Source of the DNA: Phycisphaerae bacterium
GTDB taxonomy: Bacteria > Planctomycetota > Phycisphaerae > Phycisphaerales > Phycisphaeraceae
Assembly (NCBI GenBank): GCA_002688155.1
Contig: NZCH01000046.1
Coordinates: 1-46,130 of the forward strand
Reading direction: 5' to 3'
Length of the DNA stretch: 46,130 nt
The position numbers and the translations under genes were made by a program. Under the pieces are notes generated by a model. It made no database searches, had not been told where the DNA came from, and saw nothing but the letters and a program-made list of their open reading frames with translations. Positions 8,041 to 16,217 of the stretch are shown piece after piece. How positions within the stretch are numbered: position 1 is the stretch's first letter; each line of letters starts with the position of its first letter.

Positions 8041-8112
8041 ACGATCTTTTGTTCGAGGATTCGTCGCCGTACGCATGGAACCATGTAATTCGCAGTACGG
8101 CGCAACAGGAAT

Positions 8113-9105
8113 CTAACTACTCCGCCGCAGGTGGTTCGGGTTAATCGCCCACTCGCCGAGCATGGGTTCTATCTGGTCCCAGAATCGTTTGCCATCGCGC
8201 GCGTAGCCGGCCGTGGGCCGAATGGCAGGGGCGCGGTGGGCGAACCAGTTTTGGAAGCGGTGCATGAGTAGTTCGCGGCAGTACTTGCTGATCATGCTCG
8301 CAAGCGCGACGGGCAGGTGGTTGCCGTCGGCGTTCGTTTCGAATCGGACGGTCATACGGCGCGACGTGTCGTGGCGTCCGACCAGGCGATAAATGCTGGC
8401 GTGGGGCGACTCCTCGACGATCGCGAGTTCCGCGTCGGGAAAGTTGATCGCCAGCGGTGACAGGTAGTGCGTGCGCCCGGACTGGCGATCGACCACAACC
8501 GTCGGGCACGCGCGTCCGTATGCCTGCCAGATTGACCGCAGGTGCCGCGCGACAAACGTAAAACTGGTCGAGGCTTTGGACTTTGTCGCAGCAACCATCT
8601 GGTTGAACCGGTCTTCGAAAACGACGGCGGCGGCGAGCCGGGCGATTTTGATGTTGGCCTGGTCGAGCGCGCGTGTGAGCATGCTGCACGCGATGCCCGC
8701 CTCGCCGATGGTACACGCGGCGGGCAGCAGGTCCCATGGCCTGTCGCGCGACGCCTCATACCACGGCAGGCGTTGCAGCGCGTGGTGGTCGTTTTCACCC
8801 AGTGCGTCGAGCAACTGCCCGACGTGGGATGGCTGTTTGCCCGCCGCGGCGACACACGCGAGCACGCCACGCTCCAAATGCATGATGCCTGTCGCCTGGG
8901 TATGCAATTTCTTTGAGTCATTGATCGCAACGCGCCCGCGTCGCTGGCTCAGGCCCCGGCACACGGCGGGCGACAACTCGCCCCACAGGTCGGGCAACTG
9001 GTCGTCCGGGGATGCGTCCTCGAGCACGAATGCGGCGCTGCCGATCAGCAGCGGCCCGAACATGGGCCCGTAACCCGCCTCATCGATGCCCGCGTACACC
9101 AGCAT
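8113..9105 (-). CDS. Divergent RNase HII-like protein
   Basis: A 330-residue protein with the RNase H fold of the RNase HII/HIII type. GIDEAGYGPMFGPL (7-20) matches the GIDEAGRGP-GP signature with Asp8 and Glu9. DSKKL (63-67) is also an RNase HII motif, VVVDRQSG (203-210) supplies a third acidic residue (Asp206), and ASMISKYCREL (269-279) corresponds to the conserved AS-x-AK-x-RD region. It is about 100 residues longer than ordinary RNase HII, with an insertion at about 75-165. Cleavage of RNA in RNA-DNA hybrids is likely but not proven. Start 9105 is preferred because TATATT lies 7 bases before it; the ATG at 9111 is the alternative. Confidence 0.75.
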   Translation of the reverse strand: MLVYAGIDEAGYGPMFGPLLIGSAAFVLEDASPDDQLPDLWGELSPAVCRGLSQRRGRVAINDSKKLHTQATGIMHLERGVLACVAAAGKQPSHVGQLLDALGENDHHALQRLPWYEASRDRPWDLLPAACTIGEAGIACSMLTRALDQANIKIARLAAAVVFEDRFNQMVAATKSKASTSFTFVARHLRSIWQAYGRACPTVVVDRQSGRTHYLSPLAINFPDAELAIVEESPHASIYRLVGRHDTSRRMTVRFETNADGNHLPVALASMISKYCRELLMHRFQNWFAHRAPAIRPTAGYARDGKRFWDQIEPMLGEWAINPNHLRRSS

Positions 9106-9112
9106 GGACATT

Positions 9113-9118
9113 AATATA
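9113..9118 (-). promoter_or_regulatory. -10 box for the leaderless RNase HII-like gene
   Basis: TATATT on the minus strand, 7 bases before ATG 9105. The nearer ATG at 9111 would leave only one base, which is too short, so the second ATG is the likelier start. Confidence 0.45.
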
Positions 9119-9181
9119 AGGCACGGACGCGGCGCGGTGGCCCCGAGGGTGCATCTCGGCTGTGACCCGAACATCCAGAAG

Positions 9182-9595
9182 ATGCTCGAACTGGTCCGCA
9201 AGGGAATCGATCTGGCGAACGTGCGTGCTGAGAAACGCAACTGGCAGATCAATACGATGCGAAAAGCCGGCGCGGAAAAACCATCCCTCACCAGAGAACA
9301 ACTCTTCGAAATGATTGAGCCGCATAGGGACTTCGTCCGGGGTCACACGCAGTTCGAAAGCAAACACGGTCAACTCGATCACGACGATCAGTGTGGGTGG
9401 ATAAGTCGGAAAAACGGCAATTCCGGGCCCGTGGCTGTCCGTCCGGGGACTGCGGTGTGGGTGTTGCGGCGTGTGCCGTATCATGGTCGCAATGCAACCG
9501 TTTGCGTGGGCCGGTCTAGTGATGAGTGTGCCCGATGCGTTTCGCCCGATTCGCATTCGAGGCGATGCGGCGCGCGGAAGCATCGATCTGGGTGA
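9182..9595 (+). CDS. Coding-like remnant, function unknown
   Basis: Between about 9155 and 9390 the plus strand shows a clear purine-N-pyrimidine codon pattern and encodes a charged helical stretch (MLELVRKGIDLANVRAEKRN, then REQLFEMIEPHRDFVRG). Beyond 9390 the pattern fades, and the frame then runs into the next gene's start region. The minus strand is also open here in codon register, but its product looks like a shadow. There is no recognisable family. I suspect the 3' part of a decayed gene. The start is uncertain, because in-frame ATGs at 9086 and 9104 overlap the divergent RNase HII-like gene. Confidence 0.3.
   Translation: MLELVRKGIDLANVRAEKRNWQINTMRKAGAEKPSLTREQLFEMIEPHRDFVRGHTQFESKHGQLDHDDQCGWISRKNGNSGPVAVRPGTAVWVLRRVPYHGRNATVCVGRSSDECARCVSPDSHSRRCGARKHRSG
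9479..9484 (+). promoter_or_regulatory. -10 box for the leaderless gene at 9492
   Basis: TATCAT with 7 bases to ATG 9492 and no Shine-Dalgarno sequence. It decides between ATG 9492 and the later ATG 9522. Confidence 0.45.
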
Positions 9596-10424
9596 TGACC
9601 GCAGGCCGCGGCTTGAAATTCACTGGGGGAAGGTCACAAAAACGAAGTTCGACGCCGTGTCGTTCGCCAAACGGCAACTCGCGCGCGCCGCAGAGGTCCG
9701 TAGGAGTGAACGACGGTCGCTCGCGTTCGATGTGATCGAGCACGACACGCTCGCGACGCTGCTGGTGCACCACGATGACGGCAAGGAACTCGACCGGTTC
9801 GTGGGCTTCGACGCCGTAAGCCGACGCGTGATTGAGCTTGCGTACCATCGCGCCAACGAGCGCGAAGACCACGCGGTGCGTGACGAAACGATCGCGCGTC
9901 TGACGGTCACGCCGCCGGACCGGCCGCAGCTCTGGGCGTTCTTCGACGTTCGGTTCACGAGCCCGGCGCACTTTAAGTATCGCGGCGCGACGTTGAACCT
10001 TGGCGACATGACGGTCGACCTGAATTGGGCCGACAAGGGCTGGTGGCGGCCGATGATGAGCGTCCGCCACATTTACCCCGCCACGTTGGCGCTGTCGCGC
10101 CAGCCGATCGATCAGTGGATGCGAACGACCATCACCGGCAGGCAACTGCCATACCGCGCAGCGCAACGATTCACGCGATCGCGCAAGCCCGCGCCGTTTG
10201 AACAAATTGACACGCCATACGGACCGGCGCTCGTCGTCGACACCCGACTGCGCTTGAGCTACCGCGTCTTTCAATGGCGTTTGCCCGGCGTGCAACGCAC
10301 GTGCATCGTGCACGACGAAGAACACGATCGGCTGGTGGTCATTCAGATCGCCGATCGGCGCGACCGGCTTGAAAGTCGATGTGCGTTTGTGCTTAAGCAC
10401 ACGCCGCAGCGCAACATACAATGA
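9492..10424 (+). CDS. Conserved hypothetical protein paired with a PqqD-like gene
   Basis: A 310-residue cytoplasmic protein with no signal peptide or membrane segment. The N-terminal pattern (P-x-AW around residue 5, then IRGDAARGSIDLGD, then RLEIHWGKV) matches what I recall of a conserved gene that stands beside PqqD-like genes in planctomycetes and some other bacteria. Its biochemical role is not known to me. A long basic region covers about 200-245. ATG 9492 fits the TATCAT box 7 bases upstream. It ends 4 bases before the GTG start of the PqqD-like gene, so the two may be co-expressed, although the second gene also has its own -10 box. Confidence 0.7.
   Translation: MQPFAWAGLVMSVPDAFRPIRIRGDAARGSIDLGDDRRPRLEIHWGKVTKTKFDAVSFAKRQLARAAEVRRSERRSLAFDVIEHDTLATLLVHHDDGKELDRFVGFDAVSRRVIELAYHRANEREDHAVRDETIARLTVTPPDRPQLWAFFDVRFTSPAHFKYRGATLNLGDMTVDLNWADKGWWRPMMSVRHIYPATLALSRQPIDQWMRTTITGRQLPYRAAQRFTRSRKPAPFEQIDTPYGPALVVDTRLRLSYRVFQWRLPGVQRTCIVHDEEHDRLVVIQIADRRDRLESRCAFVLKHTPQRNIQ
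10417..10422 (+). promoter_or_regulatory. -10 box for the leaderless PqqD-like gene
   Basis: TACAAT at the very end of the upstream gene, 6 bases before GTG 10429, with no Shine-Dalgarno sequence. Confidence 0.45.
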
Positions 10425-10428
10425 CACC

Positions 10429-10791
10429 GTGGCCAAAGCCGACACACTATCCCGTGACACGGCGATGAGCGCCAAACCCGTCGCCGTCCAGGTCGTTGGG
10501 CGCGAAGACCTCGGCAACGGCGGGCAGCGACTGACCGTCGAATACCAGTCCACCGGCTGGCGGCGCTGGCTGCTGCGCGCGCCGGAAAACCTGACGCGAC
10601 AATTCGAACTCGACCCCCTGGGCCTGCAAGTCTTTGAAATGTGCGACGGCCAGAAAAACGTCCGCCACATCATCGACCGGTTCGCCAAACACAACAATGT
10701 CAACCGCCACGAAGCCCAAAGGGCCGTCACCACGTTCCTGCGCACACTCATGCAAAAGGGTGTCGTGCAAATGATGATTCACGACACATAA
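10429..10791 (+). CDS. PqqD-like protein
   Basis: A 120-residue member of the PqqD superfamily (PF05402). The core reads FELDPLGLQVFEMCDGQKN, then HIIDRFA, then AVTTFLRTLMQKGVVQM, the usual winged-helix pattern. PqqD proteins bind peptide substrates for radical-SAM enzymes in PQQ and other RiPP pathways. Neither a precursor peptide nor a radical-SAM gene is near, so a RiPP role is not shown. The start is placed at GTG 10429, because the extra residues (TLSRDTAMSAKPV) resemble the N-terminus of related planctomycete proteins and TACAAT lies 6 bases upstream. ATG 10465 is the alternative. Confidence 0.8.
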   Translation: MAKADTLSRDTAMSAKPVAVQVVGREDLGNGGQRLTVEYQSTGWRRWLLRAPENLTRQFELDPLGLQVFEMCDGQKNVRHIIDRFAKHNNVNRHEAQRAVTTFLRTLMQKGVVQMMIHDT

Positions 10792-10802
10792 CCGCCCGCG
10801 GC

Positions 10803-11519
10803 TTAGCGCGCTTCGCTCTCCCCCAACAATCCCCCCATGCGCACATTCTGAAGTTTGTTCGCACGCACGAACGCCTCAGCGTACTTGTACCCCGATTCGA
10901 TGCCGCGAAAGCGCGCCCGCACCATTTCGTACTCGATCATGGTGTCTTCGATCTGACCGCCGTCGGGCAACTGCGACTTGTGCGCCGCCAGCGTGTCCTG
11001 TTTGATCTGCGCGTACTGACTCACATCGACGTACACGTCCGGCGTAAACGGTACGAACCATGTATCGCTGTAATAAAGTGCCGGATGGGTTTCGAACGGC
11101 TCACCTTCCTCGGAGCGCAATATACATCTGTACGATGCGTCTGTAACGCACTTGCACGTCTCCATGTGATCAAAGTGATAGTCCAGCGGCGGGTGCGTCA
11201 CGATCACCCGCGGCCGATGGTCGAATATCGTCTTCACTACCGCGTCCGCTGCCGCCTTGCTGTTTCGAAACCCCCATTCCTTAAACCCAAGAAACACCGG
11301 TATGGCGTCGAGCAACTTCGCCGCGGCGCGCGATTCGTTGTTGCGACGTTCGATGTTTGCGTCCGACACGTCGTCGGGCGTCCAGCACCCGTCGGTCATT
11401 ACCACCGACACAACGCGCCAGCCGGCCTCGATGTGACGCATCATCGTCCCAGCCATCAGTTCGTTGTCATCGTGGTGCGCGCCGATGAACATGATCGTTA
11501 CGGACGTTGAGTCAGACAT
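10803..11519 (-). CDS. PIG-L family deacetylase
   Basis: A 238-residue LmbE/PIG-L type zinc deacetylase. The zinc-site motif GAHHDDNE (residues 13-20) is the family's AHPDDE with His in place of Pro, and the third zinc ligand lies in THPPLDYHFDH. Relatives remove N-acetyl groups from sugars such as GlcNAc or bacillithiol/mycothiol precursors; the substrate here is unknown. No signal peptide is present, so it is cytoplasmic. It is convergent with the PqqD-like gene (11 bases between ends) and lies downstream of the lipoprotein gene on the same strand. Confidence 0.9.
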   Translation of the reverse strand: MSDSTSVTIMFIGAHHDDNELMAGTMMRHIEAGWRVVSVVMTDGCWTPDDVSDANIERRNNESRAAAKLLDAIPVFLGFKEWGFRNSKAAADAVVKTIFDHRPRVIVTHPPLDYHFDHMETCKCVTDASYRCILRSEEGEPFETHPALYYSDTWFVPFTPDVYVDVSQYAQIKQDTLAAHKSQLPDGGQIEDTMIEYEMVRARFRGIESGYKYAEAFVRANKLQNVRMGGLLGESEAR

Positions 11520-11543
11520 TACGTGTATTCCATCGCATTGAAG

Positions 11544-12053
11544 TCACTGGGGCAACTCGAACTTCCCACCGCGCCTGGGCTGCGGGTCCATTTGCAGCAC
11601 GGCCGCGAACCGGTTGATGAACTCGCGCTCGCGCACCGGGTTACCGAAATGCCCGACGCGGATCGCCACGACGATCTGATCACCCACCGCGCCGCCGTCA
11701 GGCGCATCATCAGCGCGCCACGCCTTGATCTTCGCACGCTGACTCGTGGGTAGCAGCGCAATCACCTCGACGTGCGGCAGCGACCGGTCCAGTTCGTTCG
11801 TCAGGTCTTCGCCGTCCTCGGACGTCAGCGTGACCGTCGACACATGCCCCCACCCGACGCGCTTGACGGCACGTTTGATGTCGTCGGCCGCCCGCTCAAA
11901 AGTGCCCGGCACACGCGCGAAAGTCGTATCACCAGGCGACTGCGTCACCGGCTCAATCACCGGCCCGCTCGCCGCGCAGCCAAACACAAAACAAACCGCC
12001 GTGCCACCTAATACACGAGAAAAAACCGCCAATTTCCGTCGTTGCGTGTTCAT
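11544..12053 (-). CDS. Predicted lipoprotein of unknown function
   Basis: 169 residues. A basic N-terminus and hydrophobic core lead to VCFVFGC-AAS (the probable lipidated Cys is residue 26), so it is expected to be membrane-anchored in the periplasm. The remainder contains FERAADDIKRAVKRVGW and DQIVVAIRVGHFGNPVRERE and looks like a single alpha/beta domain. I do not recognise the family. It ends 24 bases before the PIG-L gene and may be co-transcribed with it. There is neither a Shine-Dalgarno sequence nor a close -10 box at the ATG. Confidence 0.7.
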   Translation of the reverse strand: MNTQRRKLAVFSRVLGGTAVCFVFGCAASGPVIEPVTQSPGDTTFARVPGTFERAADDIKRAVKRVGWGHVSTVTLTSEDGEDLTNELDRSLPHVEVIALLPTSQRAKIKAWRADDAPDGGAVGDQIVVAIRVGHFGNPVREREFINRFAAVLQMDPQPRRGGKFELPQ

Positions 12054-12110
12054 AACCGTTCGTCCCGCGCTAATTCACGTGGTAAAATACTATTGTAAAA
12101 CAACCGGGAA

Positions 12111-12131
12111 CCCACGGATTGTATCCGCAGG
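12111..12131. repeat. Small palindromic element
   Basis: CCCACGGATTGTATCCGCAGG; the core CGGAT-tgt-ATCCG is a perfect hairpin. It is closely similar to the element at 38378-38397 and lies in the phoH leader region. Confidence 0.45.
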
Positions 12132-12167
12132 CTTCGACTTTACGACTAACCAGGGAGAACCCGCCAG

Positions 12168-13157
12168 TTGGAACAAACCATTGACCTGCCTTCCGGCGCC
12201 CACCGCGTGGCCGTCACCGGCGCCGCCGAACGCCATCTTAAGATCATTCGCGAGTGCCTGAGGGTACGCATCACCAGCCGCAACGGGCACATCCGTATCG
12301 AAGGTGAACCGCGCCAGGTTCACCAGGCAACGCACATTATCGATCGGCTCAAAGACGCAGCCGTGCGCAACAAACCCATCGACCACCAGCAACTGCTCGA
12401 AATGATCGCCTCGGTCGAGCATCAGACCGGCGCCGGTGCGCCAAGCGGCGAGCACGTACTGGGCGAATCACTGAGCGTTTACCTGCCGGGCAAGCATATC
12501 AAACCACTCACGCCCGGGCAGCGCGAGTACCTCGATGCAATCGAACACCACGACCTGGTCATCAGCGTCGGCCCGGCAGGAACGGGCAAAACCTACATGG
12601 CCGTCGCCGCCGCCGTCGCCATGCTCAAAGCAGGCCAAACAAGAAAACTCGTCCTCGCCAGGCCCGCCGTTGAAGCCGGTGAAAAACTCGGCTTCCTGCC
12701 AGGTGACATGCAGCAAAAGGTCAACCCCTACCTGAGACCGCTGCTTGACGCATTGCATGACATGATGACCTTCGACCAGGTTCAGCGCCTCATCGAAGCC
12801 GACGTGATCGAAATCATCCCGCTCGCCTTCATGCGTGGCCGAACACTCAACGACGCCGTCATCATTCTCGACGAAGCGCAAAACACCACGCGCAACCAAA
12901 TGCTCATGTTCCTCACGCGCATGGGTCAGGGCAGCAAAATGGTCGTTACCGGTGACACCACGCAAATCGATCTGGAAGAGCCCCGCGACTCAGGCCTCAT
13001 CGACGCCGCCCGCCGCCTGCGCAAAGTCTCGGGCGTCGCCAGCGTCACACTTACCGAGCGCGACATCGTGCGGCATAGTCTGGTGCAGCGGATTGTTGAT
13101 GCGTATGGACAGGACGGGGCGGGCGGCCGCAGGGGCAACATCAACAGTCCGGCATGA
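12168..13157 (+). CDS. phoH: PhoH family ATPase
   Basis: A 329-residue PhoH-like protein. An N-terminal KH-like segment (about 1-75) is followed by the ATPase, with Walker A GPAGTGKT (135-142) and Walker B VIILDEAQN (231-239). FLPGDMQQKVNPYLRPL (176-192) is also a strong family signature. The family is associated with RNA metabolism in many bacteria, and its exact activity is debated. The start is a TTG at 12168 with AGGGAGA about 9 bases upstream. TACTAT and TATTGT boxes near 12088-12096 could be its promoter. The ybeY and HD-domain genes that often follow phoH are absent. Confidence 0.93.
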   Translation: MEQTIDLPSGAHRVAVTGAAERHLKIIRECLRVRITSRNGHIRIEGEPRQVHQATHIIDRLKDAAVRNKPIDHQQLLEMIASVEHQTGAGAPSGEHVLGESLSVYLPGKHIKPLTPGQREYLDAIEHHDLVISVGPAGTGKTYMAVAAAVAMLKAGQTRKLVLARPAVEAGEKLGFLPGDMQQKVNPYLRPLLDALHDMMTFDQVQRLIEADVIEIIPLAFMRGRTLNDAVIILDEAQNTTRNQMLMFLTRMGQGSKMVVTGDTTQIDLEEPRDSGLIDAARRLRKVSGVASVTLTERDIVRHSLVQRIVDAYGQDGAGGRRGNINSPA

Positions 13158-13299
13158 CCGATGATGATCGTCGGTACGCGCGATCGCTCAGCGCCTTCCG
13201 GGCGCATTGATCTTTGCGCAAGATCCGCTGCGAGGTTACTGAAACTGTGGTGAGTTGCGTGAGTATCTTCAGACGCAGCGTGAACCACGGGAAGTTGTC

Positions 13300-13455
13300 A
13301 TGACCTGCGAGGGCACTCGTGTAGACACTCAGGCACGTGAGACGGACACGACGGTCCTCGTTGACGGGAACGAACTCGCAATCGTCGGGTTCAATGAGAA
13401 GTTTCGAATCTATCGGATCAAAAGGACGGATCCGAAGCCAGCGTTATATCCTTGA
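13300..13455 (+). CDS. Small hypothetical protein
   Basis: 51 residues from ATG 13300, which has GGGAAG 5-6 bases upstream; the frame is open from TTG 13255. The codons show a good purine-N-pyrimidine pattern, and the C-terminal half (VLVDGNELAIVGFNEKFRIY) looks like a small beta-rich domain ending in a basic tail. No family is recognised. It could be a real small protein or the 3' end of a lost gene. Confidence 0.4.
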   Translation: MTCEGTRVDTQARETDTTVLVDGNELAIVGFNEKFRIYRIKRTDPKPALYP

Positions 13456-13512
13456 GAACCGACAACATTATTTGACACGCATGAAGATACAGAGACATTC
13501 ATCACAGAACGT

Positions 13513-13780
13513 TTACTCTGGCCGTGCAGGACTTCGGATGGTGGCGCCGTCGGCGCTGGGATCTTCGCGTTTGAGGGGCCGGCGTTTCATGCCAGCGCCG
13601 GATTCCATCAACGCATCGATCTGCTGATCGGGGTATCCGAGTAAATCACGCAACGCCTCTCGAGTGTGCTGTGCCAGCTTCGGCGCGCACGATTTGCCTT
13701 GCTGCCGCGCATTTTCATAGGCGTTGTGGTCAGCCGGGTTGGCCCGAAGGTCGGATGATTCGTTTCCACGATCATGCTTC
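13513..13780 (-). pseudogene. C-terminal remnant of a CaiB/BaiF CoA-transferase
   Basis: Two reading frames together reproduce the end of a family III CoA-transferase. MIVETNHPTFGPTRL (from about 13775) is in one frame; it continues after a frame change near 13740 as ANPADHNAYEN, then APKLAQHTREALRDLLGYPD, then QQIDALMESGA, ending at the TAA at 13513. HTRE-LGY is the hallmark C-terminal motif of these enzymes, which move CoA between carboxylic acids. About 300 N-terminal residues are missing and the frame is broken, so this is a pseudogene fragment. Confidence 0.6.
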
Positions 13781-14059
13781 CCGACTCAGCTTGTTCGTCG
13801 ACCAGATGACCTGATCCACAGACACGCAAACGGCATCCGCCACGAATCGGCGCAATTGCAGCGTCGCGGCACAACTGAGACCTGTCAGATCATGCGAATA
13901 CCACAACAACGTCCGCCCACCAGCCTCCATTGCCAGACATCGCGACAGTAACGGCAGGTCGACCTGCGTCATCGTCGGCGTCGTGCCCCAGGCACCATAC
14001 TCGGGGTGAATGCGCGGCGTCTCGTCGAAACCCGTCATCGATGCGCGGAATTGGATCAT
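13781..14059 (-). pseudogene. N-terminal remnant of a ceramidase-like protein
   Basis: From ATG 14059 the frame encodes about 88 family-like residues: TGFDETPRIHPEYGAWGT, then VDLPLLSRCLAMEAGGRTLL, then SHDLTG and DQVIWST. This resembles the N-terminus of neutral/alkaline non-lysosomal ceramidase-like proteins, whose next residues are usually SQTHS. The match stops abruptly at WST, near 13796, and the frame ends at 13772 inside the CoA-transferase remnant. The rest of the gene, including the metal-binding His region, is missing. Confidence 0.5.
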
Positions 14060-14181
14060 GGTCGAATACTATCACGGAGGACTCGTCGCACCATGTCGGT
14101 CATTGCGAATGCACAAGACTGAGCTGTTACGATTGATCGTCAGATCTTGTACCGTGACTCATTCCCGAAAACGACAAAACC

Positions 14182-16167
14182 ATGATCGTACCCAACGCAC
14201 ATGCTCAGGCGCAGTTCTTGAACGTGATTGATCGCGACGAAGCCCATCGTCGGTTTCACGCGGCATTGCGGCTGGACGTGCTTGACGAAGAACCGGTGTC
14301 GCTTGACCAGTCGCTTGGCCGGGTACTCGCGCGCGACGTCGCGGCGCAGGTGGACGTGCCGTCGTTCGACCGGTCGAACTTTGACGGTTTCGCCGTGCGT
14401 GCAGCCGACACGTTTGGCGCCGACGAAACGAAGCCGCGCCGGCTTGCCTTGCTCGACCAGACCATTGCCGCATCCGTTGAACCGACCACGCCGGTGATAC
14501 CCGGCACGGCCGCGCCCATCGCGACCGGCGGCATGCTGCCGCGCGGCGGTGATGCGATCGTCATGGTCGAGCACACGGATCAGGAAGGCGATGAGCTGCT
14601 CGTGCGTCGCGCAGTGTCGCCGGGCCATGGCGTCAGTTTCGCCGGCACGGACATCGCGTCGGGCGAAATCGTTTTGCGCTGCGGCACCGTGCTCACCAGT
14701 CGTGACACGGGGGTGCTTGCCGCGATTGGGTTCAATCGCGTGTTCGTGCACCGCCGACCACGCGTCGCGGTCGTTTCGACCGGCGACGAAATCGTCGCAC
14801 CGGGCGCACCTATGCGCCCGGGCATGGTCTACGACTCCAACGCGCGCATCATCGCCGACGCCGTACGTGAACTCGGCGGCGAATCGATCGAACTGGGCAT
14901 CGTGCGCGACGATGTTGATGAACTGCGCACCCGGCTCGCAACCGCGCTCGGCATGTGCGACATGGTGTTGCTGTCCGGCGGCACGAGTAAGGGGGCAGGC
15001 GACCTGTCGTACCTCGTGGTCAGCGAACTAAACGACCCGGGCATCGTCGCGCACGGCGTGGCGCTCAAACCCGGCAAGCCGATTTGTCTGGCGGCGCACG
15101 AAGGCAAGGCGGTCGTTATTCTTCCGGGCTTTCCCACGTCGGCGATCTTCACGTTTCACGAGTTCGCCGCGCCGGTGATCGCGCGCCTCGCGGGTCGACC
15201 CGCGCCGCAACACCGCCGCGTGCGCGCTAACCTTGCGTTGAAAGTCAATTCTGAAATCGGCCGCACGGAATATCTGCTCGTGGGTTTGATCGATCGCGCG
15301 CATGCGCCGCCGAACTCGCAAACCGGTGCGGCTTCGCAATCCGCCGACGAACACGTGCGCCTGACCGCGTACCCCAGGGGCAAGGGCTCGGGCTCGGTCA
15401 CCACATTCAGCCGTGCGGATGGCTTCATCACGATCGGCCGGCACTCAGAAATCGTCGAGCAGGGCGCAGCCGTTGAGGTGCAACTGCTTGGCCGCGACCT
15501 GGCACCTGCCGACCTGGTGGTCATCGGCAGCCACTGCGCCGGGTTGGACTACCTGCTGGGCAAACTCCAGGAGCAGGGCGTGTGCATCAAATTCATGGCC
15601 GTGGGTTCGACCGCCGGCCTCGATGCGGCGCGGCGCGGCGAGTGTGACCTGGCGGGCGTACACCTGCTCGACCCCGATACCGGCCAGTACAACCGCCCAT
15701 TCCTTTCCCCGGACGTGCAACTGATCGAAGGCTACGGCCGCATGCAGGGCATCGTCTTTCGCCAGGACGACCCGCGGTTCGCCGGCCGCGAGCGTGACGC
15801 CATCCTCGAAACGATCAAGTCCGACACCGAGTGCCTGATGGTCAATCGCAACAAGGGCAGTGGCACGCGCATTCTGATCGACCGCCTGCTTGATGGCGTG
15901 CAGCCCACGGGGTACGCGGTACAGGCACGCAATCACAACGCCGTTGCTGCAGCGGTGTCGCAAAACCGTGCTGACTGGGGCGTCGCCATTGAGTCCGCTG
16001 CAAAACACGCGGGGCTTGGCTTCCTTCCGCTGACTCGTGAGAAATACGACTTCGTCATGCCGGCGTCACGCGCATCGGCGCCCGCCGTAGTCGCGTTTCG
16101 TGAATTGCTCGGGGATGACAAAACGCGCGGCAACCTCACCGCAATGGGGTTCGTGCTGCCAACCTAA
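14182..16167 (+). CDS. MoeA-like molybdopterin protein fused to a periplasmic-binding-protein-like domain
   Basis: 661 residues. Residues 1-410 are a complete MoeA (molybdenum insertase): DVPSFDRSNFDGFAVRA in domain II, PRGGDAIVMVEHT, VVSTGDEIV and LLSGGTSKGAGD of the MPT-binding core, and GVALKPGKP with LPGFPTSA near the active site. Residues 450-661 form a PBP-like domain (PF12727 type): SHCAGLDYL, FMAVGSTAGLDAARRGECDL, NRNKGSGTR and WGVAIESAAK. Such fusions are thought to bind molybdate or act as regulators. No other moa/mod gene is in the window. The ATG at 14182 has no Shine-Dalgarno sequence. It is a single-gene unit. Confidence 0.92.
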   Translation: MIVPNAHAQAQFLNVIDRDEAHRRFHAALRLDVLDEEPVSLDQSLGRVLARDVAAQVDVPSFDRSNFDGFAVRAADTFGADETKPRRLALLDQTIAASVEPTTPVIPGTAAPIATGGMLPRGGDAIVMVEHTDQEGDELLVRRAVSPGHGVSFAGTDIASGEIVLRCGTVLTSRDTGVLAAIGFNRVFVHRRPRVAVVSTGDEIVAPGAPMRPGMVYDSNARIIADAVRELGGESIELGIVRDDVDELRTRLATALGMCDMVLLSGGTSKGAGDLSYLVVSELNDPGIVAHGVALKPGKPICLAAHEGKAVVILPGFPTSAIFTFHEFAAPVIARLAGRPAPQHRRVRANLALKVNSEIGRTEYLLVGLIDRAHAPPNSQTGAASQSADEHVRLTAYPRGKGSGSVTTFSRADGFITIGRHSEIVEQGAAVEVQLLGRDLAPADLVVIGSHCAGLDYLLGKLQEQGVCIKFMAVGSTAGLDAARRGECDLAGVHLLDPDTGQYNRPFLSPDVQLIEGYGRMQGIVFRQDDPRFAGRERDAILETIKSDTECLMVNRNKGSGTRILIDRLLDGVQPTGYAVQARNHNAVAAAVSQNRADWGVAIESAAKHAGLGFLPLTREKYDFVMPASRASAPAVVAFRELLGDDKTRGNLTAMGFVLPT

Positions 16168-16205
16168 CGCCCGCGGACAGCGGGTCGTGAGATTTAACAC
16201 CCAAC

Positions 16206-16211
16206 TACAAT
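16206..16211 (+). promoter_or_regulatory. -10 box for the leaderless PhyH gene
   Basis: TACAAT with 6 bases to ATG 16218 and no Shine-Dalgarno sequence. Confidence 0.5.
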
Positions 16212-16217
16212 ACCACC

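Noticed and set aside
13255..13299. TTG start extending the small ORF at 13300
   Set aside because: ATG 13300 has the better ribosome binding site, and the extension has no support.
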